DNA of 64,000 nucleotides from Isoetes taiwanensis (GCA_021234155.1 JAJEKV010000052.1:4447606-4511605), one strand, 5' to 3'. Positions 22,000-32,694 are shown, counted from the first letter of the stretch. The notes: generated by a model from the sequence alone, not told the origin. Numbers and translations: made by a program.

Positions 22000-24240
22000 A
22001 AAATCCAGGTATTTCATAGTGGTAAACTGATCTTCTCTCTGTCAACAATATCATTCTTAACCATGAGTAAGTGATACGAGAATTGTATGAAGAACTGAGG
22101 TCTTTTATACAGTTATTTGAAGGGCCAAAGTTTGAATGCTATCTTATGCCATGGCCTCTATTTTACATTCTGTAGGGATTCAAGTATCTGTTCCTGTCGG
22201 GTAGTTAATTTTTCTGAAAATTTTCTGTTTTCTGTCGGGTAGTTAATTTTATGAAGATATTATTGGCCATATTCTAGCAAATTGTAATCCCCATTCCATT
22301 TTTCTTGCCAAACCACCTCAAGCTCTATCTACTGCTCTTCATTCACTCCGAAGGAGCAGTTGTGTACTGCAACTAGCTAACTATGATGTTCCACTATGAT
22401 CCTCTACATACAGGTACTGCCCTTCTCATGGATTCGTAAACTTATGCAACTTAATTCTGTTTCCATAGTTTGAAGAGTTATTATGCATCTTACAGGATTA
22501 TAAGTGGAGCTTGCTACAAAGGGACACACCACTTGAGATAATTTATTCAACAATGTGGTCTCTACCTTTCCGAAAAATGCCATGCTGAATAGCTTGGCAC
22601 GCTTGCAATGTTGTCCCTATGCCATCAAGTAAAGGCTACAGAACACTTACTACTATAAAACGCTTACTGCTTTATTTGTCACGAGCTTATCTGTCACTCA
22701 CTCAATCAGCTTAATATTGCAATCAATTTGAAAACGTATTAACAACATATGTTATGTTAGAATGAACTATCTGCTGTCATTGCACATCTAATTTCATCTC
22801 AAGCATGCACCGCTTGGGAGTCTAAAAAGCTTTTCCATTATATCTTGCTAATTTTTGCAGCAGAATGAATTTACAGAATCATGACGGCAGCTAGACTTAC
22901 ACCTACATGAAGCCATGCAACCCAGGCAAAAATAGTTTGCAAACCTTACAGGTGCACAAGCAAAGGACCAATTGTGAACTGAATGATGGAGCAACATTTA
23001 TGTTTGTGGGTTTTCTGCAAGCAGCATCTGGTTTGTCTTGGAAATGCAGGACAATTGTTACACCTAAGTCTCTCTTTAAAATATGTTTTCCGCCGATATC
23101 CAACATAGTCTACCATGTTCTTTTTTGCAAGTTTGCCCCTCTTCCAGTCCTCCTAAATATTAACTAGAATTCACGCTAGAGCAAGTTTGCTAGAGCAAGT
23201 TTGCCCCGCTTCCAGTCCTCATGAATATTAACTAGGATTCACGCTAGAGGTGACATAGGCGTGTTCAGTTTGCAAAAAACATTCCATATTTGTATATTAC
23301 ACTGACGTTCCATTAGTGTTGGCGGCTTTGCAGATCTGTCCATCCAAAAGTGCTAGGAATAAACCAGTTATGTTATTTCAAAAGAAATTGACATCTACAT
23401 TTGCTGAATAATCTACGTTTGAACTATGAATGAAGTTATCATAGTTTTACTTTAACAACATCAATTTAAAGAAAGTTGTAACCAATTGTGTTATATCAAT
23501 TTCTGCCATGATCAATCAAAAGGGATGTAAAGGTATTTCGTTTGTAGATGACAGAAACTTTTGAGAATTCATCAAGCCGTATACATGAGATCAATTGCTA
23601 TACCAATAATGCAGGCAAAATATGATACATGTGTTTTTACAATGCACATCATTAGTGTTGGTTGCTTTGCAGGTCTGTCCATCAAAAAATGCTAGATCAT
23701 GTAAATTTAAAGGAAGGTGATGTCTACACTTGCTGAATGGTCCATGTTTGAGCTAGATTTCTTTTAGACGACGTTAATTGAAATTTTTTTTGTTATAATA
23801 GAAAGTTACAAAAGTTGGATTATTACTGCACCAGGCTTTGAACTTACCCCAGCAACGCTGGGCACCGTTACTAGTTAGAGTATAAACTAATTGTCACATA
23901 TATTGGGGGCATTGCCAATTATGAGGATATTGGCAAACATTGGGATAAATATATCGTAACACCTTGCCAAAACCTAATTAATTTTCGTAACTTTTATGCA
24001 TGTCAAAGCATGTTATTCCAAAAGCATGGAATCCCAAAAGCATGTTATTCACCCTCAAGGCAAAAAAACATTCCCAAAGTCAAAAGGCTCTTTAAAATAG
24101 AAGACATGATATGACTCACACGTTAGATATAAGACTCTAATTTTAGAAATAAAATAGTGAACGAAAAGAACTTGGCTACGAAAAATAGGATACTAAAAGA
24201 TACGAAAAGAACTTGGCTACGAAAAGAACTTGGCTACGAA
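22000..24240. other. No gene seen; short repeats only
   Basis: AT-rich. A short duplication around GCAAGTTTGCCCCKCTTCCAGTCCT lies at 23128-23230, and CATTAGTGTTGGYKGCTTTGCAG recurs at 23310 and 23649. TTGGCTACGAAAA repeats lie at 24170-24245. None forms a gene. Confidence 0.4.
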
Positions 24241-24330
24241 AAATAGGATACGAACTTTTCCTTGGACGACGACGACGGCGGAACTTGGTCGAACTCTTTT
24301 CCTTTTCCTCTGCTATGCCGAACTACCCCA

Positions 24331-24824
24331 GGCGGCGCCGCCCAAGTAAGTATTTTCAAGTTCTTGGTTTTGTGTTTTAAAACTGCTCTTGGTTTTGTGT
24401 TCTTGGTCTGCTCCAAAACATCCCAGGCGGCGCCGCCCCCCCTCCATTTTGTTATCTTATTATGTGCTGTGATTTTGTTATTTTGAAAAAGAACTGTGAT
24501 TTGAAATTCGAAACAACCTGCTATTTCTTTGCTTCCATTTCTTTCCTCTGTTTTGTGAACCCAGGCGGCGCCGCCCCCCCCATTTTGAGGCATTTGGTTA
24601 CATCTTAAGCTCTACTTTTTATGCTATTTTTTAAGACGGGTTTGATTCTCTGTTTCCAATGGCTCAAAATATTACGTTCAAGAACTGCATTTTTGCTATA
24701 AAGCATGGGCAGATCCTAGGCTGATCAGCTGTTAATGTTATCAGGCTTAAAAACTTGTCATTTTTACTTGTTATTCTAAATTGTTGTTCTATTACTAATG
24801 TAATTGAACCCAGGCGGCGCCGCC
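24331..24824. promoter_or_regulatory. Four copies of the palindrome GGCGGCGCCGCC
   Basis: The perfect 12-bp palindrome occurs at 24331-24342, 24426-24437, 24564-24575 and 24813-24824. Each copy is preceded by CCA and followed by C runs, within otherwise AT-rich DNA. The first copy lies just before CCAA|GTAAGT, a good splice donor, so it may be in a 5' exon; the others would be intronic. The cluster is in the leader of the ParB-like/methyltransferase gene, about 230-730 bp before its first ATG. Protein binding sites or methylation targets are possible roles, but this is inference. Confidence 0.5.
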
Positions 24825-25057
24825 CCCCTCCTTTTTAGACTTTCTTTACATATTATAAATTGTTATTTTGCAAAGTGCTTTTCTTTTATTTCTGTCATTG
24901 AGAGGTTAAAATTCATTTTACTGTTAAAAGTTAAAGTACTTCTCTTTCATTTTGCAGGTGTAAAACTTGAAGTTCCGATGTAAAACTTGAAGGTAGTACA
25001 AGATCATAAGTTGTTAATGGTTCAAACTAGGGGCAGGAATCTAGATTTTCAGCCCAT

Positions 25058-26579
25058 ATGTTTGGAGTCACCACAAAAGCAGTTAAAATCATGTCTAATA
25101 TATCTGTCACTCTAGACCATGAAACATCAGAAGAAGAGGAAGTCGATGGGGGAGACAGTGAGGAAATGGAAAATGCAGACAATAATGGAATTAATGCACC
25201 AGAATCTGATATGCAACAGATTGATACGCAGCAAACTCATAAGCTGGAAAATCCAAAACCAGAGAAGGTGCTTGCACGAAAGAAACAACGCAAATCCACC
25301 AAACTACATGATGCAAAGCTAGCCACATATGAAAGTCTGGAGGATGATATTAACGAGGATTTTCAGGTTAACTAACCTACACCACCGCCACTGATACCTT
25401 TGTGCAGAATTCTAAAAAATGAGGCAGTGAGAACAGTGACTAGTTCCACTCAACAGATGCGAGAGGTATTCCGATCTGATGGTTATGTTCAAGAAAAAGG
25501 CTCCTTCATTTTATCAATGCAAACACTGAGGAAAGACGATGTTTGGGTTGATGATACCATAAAGGCAGGTTGGGATCCTATCTGGAGACAAATAAATGAA
25601 GAGTTTGAGTTGGAAGTTGCAACTTCTGAGGATTGGAAAGATTTGAGTGGTCGCATGTTTTTATGTTGGGATGGGAATCATCGTACTGTAGCGTGGAAGC
25701 GTGGATGGAAGAGATTGCCTCCAATTACACGTTTAGTAGGGGGAGACATGTGCGATTGTTGGCATCATTTGTTGTTGTTGATCGTATACAAGAAGGTCCA
25801 TTGATATCATCCTTGAATTGTATTAATGAGTATGTATTAAGTCTTACATATATAGTTACATTAGTTACATGAGGTTAACTTATGATTTAACTTATTACTT
25901 GAGGCAGCCTTTGCTTTGGGTAACTTATGTTTGGATGATGGTGGCTAGATCGTAGCTATTTGTTCTTTGGAGCAATGCAAACAAGTCGAAAAAGCTGGAA
26001 AATTGAGGAACATAGAAATTATGAGGACTTACACTGTCTGATAAACCTTTTGGGTTCAAGATAGATAAACTTGGCACTTTGGCTCAACTTTCTTTGCAGG
26101 TTTATGTTATGGGCAGAATTGGCACAACACCGCACATTCAGGCATCATCAAGTAAGCTTTTCGTGATTCTCTCCTTCAATGCTTATATGTGTCCCTCATT
26201 AGGTATAGATTATCCAAAATCTATCATTTATCATCGTCATCTGCAAGCCGCCAAATGTTTGGCAAGTCCAGAAAGACAAAGCACTGAAAAATCTATTCGA
26301 TTTATGGAGTATTTATTGGAAATGCTTTGTCCAGAAGGTGGTGTAGTCCTTGATTTATTTGCAGGAACAGGCTCAATGTTGATGGCTTGTGCTATTCGTG
26401 GATGCCATTGTTTCTCATTTGATAGTGATCTTGTTCTATGTGATCTTGTAAAAGCTAAGCGCATATCAAAACTAATGAAACCAAATGCATTGATTTCGGG
26501 GAGCAAGAATGAGAATTATGATTCAGAGTCTGAAGATGAGGATGTTGTGGGTCAAGATGTTGAGGAGCTGGAGGAATAG
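25058..26579 (+). pseudogene. ParB/Srx-like domain fused to DNA amino-methyltransferase
   Basis: The N terminus is acidic then Lys-rich (25058-25360). A ParB-like domain follows: IPLCRILKNEAVRTV, QMREVFRSDGYV and GRMFLCWDGNHRTVAW, whose DGNHR-x-x-A resembles the ParB/sulfiredoxin-fold motif, then HVRLLASFVVVDR. Introns 25830-26099 (GTATGT...TTTGCAG) and 26152-26202 (GTAAGC...CATTAG) separate a short exon (FMLWAELAQHRTFRHHQ) from the methylase core: ERQSTEKSIRFMEYL then GGVVLDLFAGTGSML (about 26335-26379), AdoMet motif I. An acidic tail ends at 26579. Damage: in-frame TAA at 25373, an 8-bp duplication at 25690-25705 and a phase mismatch at the second intron. No catalytic DPPY/SPPY motif is visible, so this may be a pseudoenzyme or a deleted copy. 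Bacterial phage proteins also combine these domains. Confidence 0.6.
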
Positions 26580-28250
26580 TAAAATCTTACTCTTAGATAT
26601 ATTGTATGCATTTATAGCTACATGACATTACTTGTTAGTAGTTTTTAATGTTGGTGCATGTTTGCAGTGCATTACTAGACTATACTCAGAAGATTGCTAT
26701 AATGCAAGCATCCGAACATTCACCTGTTACAGCTGTTTCAAAGAGAAAGCGATGTCTATTTGTGGACGATGAATGTATTGAAAGTTTGAGGTAGACATAG
26801 CAAATATCACATTGCTATCAAACTCGTGTGCATTTTTTATCAAACATCTAGTTCGTAAACATGGTACCTACAAGAACTATTGTTAACATTTGTTTCATAT
26901 TTTTCGGCTTAATTTTTCTTCCGCATTTTTATTACTTTCAACAAACTTTTCCATATTATTTTAGATGCTTTGATTAGAGTAAGGGAATGCTTTATGTATT
27001 ATACTATTGTGTAATAAATTAAAATTATATACTTAGATCAAATATCCAAGAATATACACGGCAAGGATTAAACAAAAGGTATTCCAAGCATGTATACCTA
27101 TGAAGAGTTTTTATACCTCCCTACTTTGCGTCAACCCATAGAAAACCCTCTAAACCATCTCTGAGAAAACCCTCCAATAATTTGCACTCCCATCTTCCGC
27201 ATCTCATTATCATCAACATGCCTTTCCGATCTATACAACTCTTTATAGGTAAAGCCTTTGTCACTCAAATCGGGAATCGCATGATTTGGAACCGCTTCCA
27301 TGAGATCACAAGCTGATGACCTGTTAATGCAACTTTACATTAGATTTCTGACATCATAAAATACAATTGCAATATAAGGACAAAAGAAATACTATGGTCT
27401 AAGAGGTGCATCTATTGCCTATCTATAAAAGACTCCATCTATTGCCTATCACAACAAATTATCAAAAGCCCGACTGTCTCACATACCTCGAGAAATCAGC
27501 ATCACAACCTTAAGGGTTCGAAGCTTACCATGATTAAAAGCCTTACATCTATCACATAAAATCTAAAGGAAGAAATAAAAATGTAGGAAGTTTTATCACG
27601 ATGCCATTTTGTCGATTACTTAGTATTGCATCTTCCACAAAGAATGAAACTACACCTCAACAACATACATGATGGCAAAACAGAAAATTGAGATGAGTAC
27701 ATACTTTTCTTCAAGTATTTGATTCGGTGGAGAGCTAGAGAGGCCGAAATGTTCAATATATAACATAACATTATAACATGAAATACAATGGCAATATAAG
27801 AAGGACAAATAACAAGAAATATTAATTGGTCTAAAGGTTCTGTTGAGAAGCATGGAGATGTATGCAAACGATGCAAAAGCAAGAAATCAAAATGGTAGAG
27901 TTAGAGCTAACAAAAGGTCATATAAATTCAGAGCAAATATACCTGCAAATAAAGAAATTAATTCAGAGCTTTATACGATGCCATTTTGTCATGGCGAAAG
28001 AGAAACCTGAGAAGCGTGCATACCTTGCAACAAAGTACAGTTATGAAGAGAGCTAGAAAGACCGAAATGAGGTAAACTGTGCAGTGGAGGAGAGCTAGAG
28101 AGTCCGCAATGATTCCCTCCCATTCTCGTTTCTTGCTATTTCCTCCCGAACCGAATCCCTCCTTTTCCCCTTAATTTTCGCAAAATTCAAAATACAACCT
28201 AACAAACCCACTACATTTTTAACTATTTTTGTAGTTAGAAATTCGACTTT
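26580..28250. other. Right subterminal region of the 21-kb element
   Basis: AT-rich DNA. GGAGAGCTAGARAGDCCGAAATG-like motifs occur near 27730, 28057 and 28086. ATGCCATTTTGTCRA occurs twice (27601, 27976). A short ORF block at 26640-26800 (ALLDYTQKIA-like) might be a trailing exon of the methyltransferase gene, but it lacks support. Confidence 0.35.
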
Positions 28251-28251
28251 T

Positions 28252-28278
28252 TTGAGACACTATATTGTGCTTTGACCC
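28252..28278 (-). repeat. Right terminal inverted repeat of the 21-kb element
   Basis: Read on the minus strand it starts GGGTCAAAGCA and ends GTGTCTCAA. It matches the left repeat at 21 of 27 positions, and four of the six differences are transitions. CTTTG at 28279-28283 is the right copy of the target duplication, followed at once by chromovirus gag. Confidence 0.75.
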
Positions 28279-28283
28279 CTTTG

Positions 28284-28857
28284 ACATCCTCTCGTAACCC
28301 CCTTCGGAAACAATCTCGAAGTGCAATATCATCCCAGGCAGTATCTACTGCAATTTGACGAAATTCTGATGCATATACTGAAGCTGGGCGAGAGCCTTGC
28401 CTTAAGTTGCAAAGTTTTATGACTGCTGTGCGTTGACGATCGGTGTCTCCAAAGCATGCTTCGAGTTCTGCAGTGAAAGCAGCAAAATCTTGCAACTCTG
28501 GGGCTCCTTTCTCCAATAAAGGAGCAAACCAACTTAGAGCTGGCCCTGTGAGAAGAGAACCAATCAGCCCCACTTGTTCTTGAGCTGTGGGATATCTATG
28601 AGGATGGAGCTGAATCACAAGCCTGATCTGATTCAAAAAACCGCGGAGCTTGGACCGAGTGCCATCAAACTTCTCTGGCAGGCTGATCTTAGGCTCTTAT
28701 AGCCTCAATCCCGAGCTAGAAGCAGATTCATGTGAAGCAATACGTTCCTTAAGCTCTTTATTGTCCAATTGCAACTACTGGCATACTTGAACAAGCTGCT
28801 GGACCTGTTGTAATAAAGTCGGAACCTCCTCTATAGATATAAAATCACCAAATATGA
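28284..28857 (-). pseudogene. Chromovirus gag, N-terminal half
   Basis: The minus strand encodes a coiled-coil-like start (PTLLQQVQQLVQVC, a stop, then LDNKELKERIASHESA), then KISLPEKFDGTRSKLRGFLN, SLLTGPALSWFAPLLEKG and FGDTDRQRTAVIKLCNLRQG. This is a typical Ty3/gypsy gag (retrotransposon gag domain). Two in-frame stops (TAG and TAA) lie near the start. The reading frame is cut at REDVK by the 21-kb insertion and resumes at 7284. Confidence 0.85.
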
Positions 28858-28930
28858 GCAAAAAAATGCTTAGGATCAGAGCAGACAAGAACCGGTAAGG
28901 GATTCCGGTTCAAACTGTCGTGAACCTACT

Positions 28931-29434
28931 CGAAAACAAGGAAAATACGTGGAAAATACGCAAAACATACGGAAGAAATATGCCAAGATCGGCAAAGAAT
29001 CTGATATATGAACAAGAATCAAGAATGCAATAGCCCGAAGGCAAGCAGGAATACGAGACAGATGCCTAGAAGGCTCAAGACTGGCGTTGAACCGGAATGG
29101 TTTGACAAGAAGGAGGTGCCTCCTTATATATCTAGACCAACAGTCAGGATCGCGCCACTCCAATGGATGAGATCGCGCCAAGTGTCGCGCATGCATTTAG
29201 GTTCTAGAACGTTCTAGAACCTTCTGGAGATAGTCCCACATATGAGGAAGACGTGAAGGAATATTTTCAACAAATATTGGTAGCGCACTTGGCAAGGGTG
29301 TGTGACTCGCAACTGGAAGGTTGCGAGTTCAAACCCTGTCTTGTGCAACTACCCTTTTGCATCCGTGTGACGACCATCTTTTGTACATAGGAGTATAATG
29401 TTCGTATGATACGAATATCCGTATGGTCGTCACA
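28931..29434 (-). repeat. 5' LTR of the chromovirus
   Basis: Near-identical to 3925-4427. It begins TGTGACGACC (minus strand) next to the TCGGC target duplication at 29435-29439. The match stops at CGAAAAC (28931); the next 60 bases before gag show no obvious match to a plant tRNA 3' end, so the primer binding site is lost or unusual. It shares the internal tRNA-like stretch with the 3' LTR (about 29275-29350). Confidence 0.85.
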
Positions 29435-30350
29435 TCGGCAAGACCTGCGACAACTGGACATCTATATGGATTTGAAGATTGCGGTATATACAAGTCGACT
29501 GGAACCGACAGGCCAAGCATTTGACAGCAGTATTATAGTCTGCCAGGGATGCCCTCTCTCTCCAACACTGTTTAGGTTCTACATTGACCAGAGAGCTGGC
29601 TTCCTGAGAATGGGATTGGTGATGGAGCTTAACTTTTGTATCAGACCATCAGGCAGACCATATAGTTGATGATGTGGACTCCTAGCTTACACTTTGAAAG
29701 ACATGTAATGCCATCTGGATGCCTCGAAAACATTCTGTCAGGCCAATGAAATGCGTGTCAATCTGACCAAGACTAAGGTGGTCCTCATCTTGTCTTCAAG
29801 CAGGCAAGACCTCCCTCATTCACTTAACTGAGGAAAAACTGTGGAGGTGACACTCGCCTATAATTATTTAGGAGTAGAATTTCCTTCTACTAGATATTGG
29901 CATATCCGATTACGTGTGACAGCGGACTGGAAAGCACTGTATACAATGCAGAAGAACAGTCACAAAGCTGAGTTGTATGACTAGCCCATCAGTCGCACTT
30001 ATTTGGGGTCTTAGTGGAGCCCGTTATTCTATGGAGGCCGAAGTGTGGGGCCCGATGTTGTTCCTTGCTACCTGAAATGCCTTGGACAGGTGCAGAAAGC
30101 CTTTTTAGCACGGGCACTGGGAGTGAAATCCATGGTCTCATTTCAAGGAAGAGAGAGGAAGTTCAGGGCGAGGAGCTAAATGTCTCCTTGAATTTAAAAG
30201 ATTTTGAGGAGAAGATAGAAGCCACCTTAAATGGATAGATTGACCCCAACCTAGAAGTTCAGTTGAAAGAGGTGCAACCTGAGTCGTAAACCTTTGTATA
30301 TGGAGGACCTCAACTTGGGCAGGCACCCAATTTGAGGTCTTTAACACATA
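29435..30350 (+). pseudogene. Non-LTR retrotransposon, right part (RT palm onward)
   Basis: This continues the element split at 3478. The frame starting across the duplication reads QDLRQLDIYMDLKIAVY, then VCQGCPLSPTLFRFYIDQ, the RT block before the active site. The YADD-containing block is missing or unrecognisable. Next come VNLTKTKVV and TLAYNYLGVEF, the thumb region, and VQKAFLARALGVKSMVSFQ near 30090-30140. Several stops and frame changes mark it as old. The end near 30350 is only approximate because no A-rich tail is seen. Confidence 0.7.
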
Positions 30351-31485
30351 ATATCTTGTAAAGTCACCCTTTCTTTATTTTGTGAATATAGTGCATGGCC
30401 ACTTTCACTTAAATTCATTTTTTATAGTATGTTTGATGGTTGTTTCTTGTTTCATTAGGTCATCAAACTCTTATTTGCACTATTATATTTGCCATCCTCT
30501 ACTGCATTGGGCATTCGTCCAATTTCAGGGTGACCCCAAATTACGTCTTTTGAGATAATAATCTGGTCAAATCTTCATTTTTCCTGTTACTTGTAGGCTT
30601 TATTAGATGTTACGTGGTATTTTGTGATCAAAATGGACTAGTGCAAAGTCCACATGTAATGAAACTGTTCTTGTTAATGATTAGTTGGAGCAGGCAAAGA
30701 TTTCAAATACTATGGTCTCTCTATTAGATGTTTGTTGATGCACTGGTCATAGCTTGTAGTATGCCACACTTCTTATTAATAGCAAGTTGGTTATTGTGAG
30801 AATGGTGCTCGGGACTTATTCACCCAGAATCTTTGGCACGACCTTTTTTGCAGTGATTTTTGATGTTGAGCAGATTTGTGCTGCATTGAGCATCTTGACT
30901 CTTGTGTTGTCCCTTTGTGTAAAAATTTTTAGTGAATGCTCAAGGTGTACAGAGAGGAATCACAAGGAATGGGTTACCTTAGCTTGTATATCTAGCATTA
31001 TAACATGGATTTTATTTTATTTTTTGTGATTTTATATGCTTTTTGGCATTGTTTTCATATGATTTCATGGGCGTATTGCACGAGGCATATTAATCAGTAT
31101 ATCTAGAGTGCACACTGGATTCTCATATTTGAATGGCATTTTATCTATGGTTTTGCAATGGTTTTGCCTTGCATGTTTTTATTCCTTAAAAAATTAATTA
31201 ATTTAATTTCATAAATGCCATGCAAGCAACGAGGCATTGAACTTTAAGGTTCGTGGACCGAAGGGGATTTAGGTTTAATTTGTATTATTAGGAGGACCGT
31301 GATTTTCAATAGACTATTCTGGTTAGGGTCATCAGTCTGCAGAAGCATGACTCTATTGTCTTAGAGAAGACTAATTATGCCATTGAGCAATTATCATAGT
31401 TTCGAAGGCAATATAGTAGTAGGCAACAAGAAATACTGATGGCAATTGCGATGACATGTTTACATCGTTGAGTTGTTGGGTGCAG
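30351..31485. other. No gene seen
   Basis: AT-rich. The ORF at 30787-31029 has a hydrophobic product without a motif I can place. Exons upstream of the N-methyltransferase exons would be expected here, but none was found. Confidence 0.4.
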
Positions 31486-32249
31486 GTAGGCTTGAAACCA
31501 AATGGGTTTTTTGTCTTGAAAGAAAATATAGCTTCACAAGGTACATAATGTACTCATTTACCCTTGTTTTAGGGACTTCTTTCCCATGTTATTCATTGCT
31601 CGCTGTTGTTGTGGCAGGCTTTGTGGTTGATAAGGTAGATAGCAGTGTCACAAGGTCTGATTCTTATTTCCAAGATCTTCTCCGCCAGGCTGGTTTGTTG
31701 CTTTATAGGACAAGGGTAAGTTCTATCTGGCCATAAGGGCATCCACATCAAATTTCTTCATGCTTAATTTTATCAGGTTCTCAGCCACTAAGGCTGCAAC
31801 AACTGGAACTAATCAACCATGCTGTAATTATAAGAAAAATTTGATTTTCTTTTTTTATTGTCAGTGTGTGATTGTGCATTGAAGTTTTAGGCTGCCCTAG
31901 TAGCAATGTTTACTGCCCTACTTACTCTTCATGTGAGAGTAACTAATTCTGTCTATGGCTAGAACAAGTCAATGTCCTGACGAAGACATGGCAGAGATGC
32001 ACGTTGAAGTGTCTTAGACTAGAGATATGCAAGGCAACTAATTAAGGATGCCTTTTGTGTTTCCAGTTACAGAAAGTTTTTCCAAGCAAATTGTTTGCTG
32101 TACGAATGTATGCACTGACAATTCCATCTTCTCCAACAAGTCATGAAAGTACCAATTCAAGAGTCCTTAGGTGCAGCAAAACTAGGGACGAGAAGGGAAG
32201 TGCAGTAAAGACTAGGGTAAAGCCAACAAATCAACCAAGAAGAATATAA
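31486..32249 (+). CDS. NTM1: Alpha-N-terminal protein methyltransferase, last three exons
   Basis: Three exons with good GT-AG borders fit the C terminus of the NTM1/NRMT family, which methylates the alpha-amino group of proteins starting X-Pro-Lys using AdoMet. Exon 31486-31540 (GTGCAG|...|GTACAT) encodes VGLKPNGFFVLKENIASQ. Exon 31618-31715 (GGCAG|...|GTAAGT) encodes FVVDKVDSSVTRSDSYFQDL and RQAGLLLYRTR. Exon 32067-32249 (TTCCAG|...) encodes LQKVFPSKLFAVRMYALT plus a divergent Lys/Arg-rich tail of about 40 residues to a stop. The phases fit and no exon is damaged. The AdoMet-binding N-terminal exons are not seen upstream; the transposon nest lies there, so the gene may be split by it or be a partial copy. 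Confidence 0.7.
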
Positions 32250-32414
32250 GGACAGTTATAACAAATCTTTTTGCTATGCAATGGTTGTTCTTTATCTAAA
32301 TGCCATGTTTTCTTGTTATAATGAATGAAGGAACTATTTGCTTTACTCCAATTACCTTTATGGTATTTCTTCTTGACTTCTTAGTATACATTAAAGTTTT
32401 TGAAATGCTTCAGA

Positions 32415-32684
32415 TACCATAAATGTATGTGCATATATGTAATTTGAAAATTGGAGTTCATAATTCCGAAAGCAATAGACATCAGCTTCATGAAATTTTC
32501 TTTAAAGACTCTGTAAGCCAACAAGGGGAATCGTTTCCTTGACAAATTTTTGATAACACAAACGCTTTGACTTCCAGTTTTGTCTAAAACTCTAATGTGG
32601 ATATGACAGGCAGGTTCAGCTTGCTCAACGAATTCATCAATTACAAGTATTTCATATGCCTTGAGTTCTATCAATTCTGGGTAT
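32415..32684 (-). CDS. Possible internal exon of an unidentified gene
   Basis: On the minus strand a GCATTTCCAG acceptor (about 32685-32694) is followed by an open stretch encoding YPELIELKAYEILVIDEFVE, QAEPACHIHIRVLDKTGS and KRFPLLAYRVFKENFMKL. It runs to a possible TATG|GTATCT donor near 32414. The composition looks like real coding sequence. I do not recognise the family and see no neighbouring exon. Confidence 0.35.
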
Positions 32685-32694
32685 CTGGAAATGC

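Larger units (their letters stand above)
7289..28278. mobile_element. 21-kb TIR DNA transposon with methyltransferase cargo
   Basis: The block sits inside the gag gene of the chromovirus. Its ends are inverted copies: left GGGTTAAAGCA...ATAGCGTCTCAA, right (reverse complement) GGGTCAAAGCA...ATAGTGTCTCAA, 21 of 27 positions matching. A weaker match continues inward (TAGTT-AAAAA-GTAG). CTTT(G) flanks both ends. Removing the block and one duplication joins the gag codons for REDVK and DMLLSMEDP without a frame change, which shows it arrived as one insertion. It contains a transposase-like gene, a MULE-type transposase with SWIM finger and a ParB-like/DNA methyltransferase gene, plus tandem arrays. 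Some contents may be later nested insertions. The family is not one I recognise. All genes seen are broken. Confidence 0.8.
3479..29434 (-). mobile_element. Ty3/gypsy chromovirus, interrupted by a 21-kb DNA element
   Basis: This is a minus-strand LTR retrotransposon. In its own 5' to 3' order: 5' LTR (29434-28931), gag N-terminal half (28857-28284), a foreign insertion (28278-7289), gag C-terminal part, aspartic protease, partly deleted RT, integrase with chromodomain (5385-4423), polypurine tract (4440-4428) and 3' LTR (core 4427-3925, with extra sequence to 3479). The outer ends are TGTGACGA and TCGTCACA. TCGGC is found immediately outside both ends (3474-3478 and 29435-29439), matching the 5-bp duplication typical of gypsy elements. 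The chromodomain places it among the chromoviruses. Stops, frameshifts and an internal deletion mean it cannot move by itself. Confidence 0.85.

Noticed and set aside
24234-24593. Proline/glycine-rich ORFs on both strands
   Set aside because: Caused by the repeated GGCGGCGCCGCC palindromes in otherwise noncoding leader DNA.
26237-26506. 89-codon minus-strand ORF
   Set aside because: Antisense shadow of the methyltransferase core, with no motif of its own.
28876-29196. 106-codon ORF in the LTR (with a copy at 3911-4189)
   Set aside because: Present in both LTRs, without any protein motif and differing in length between copies; LTR sequence explains it.
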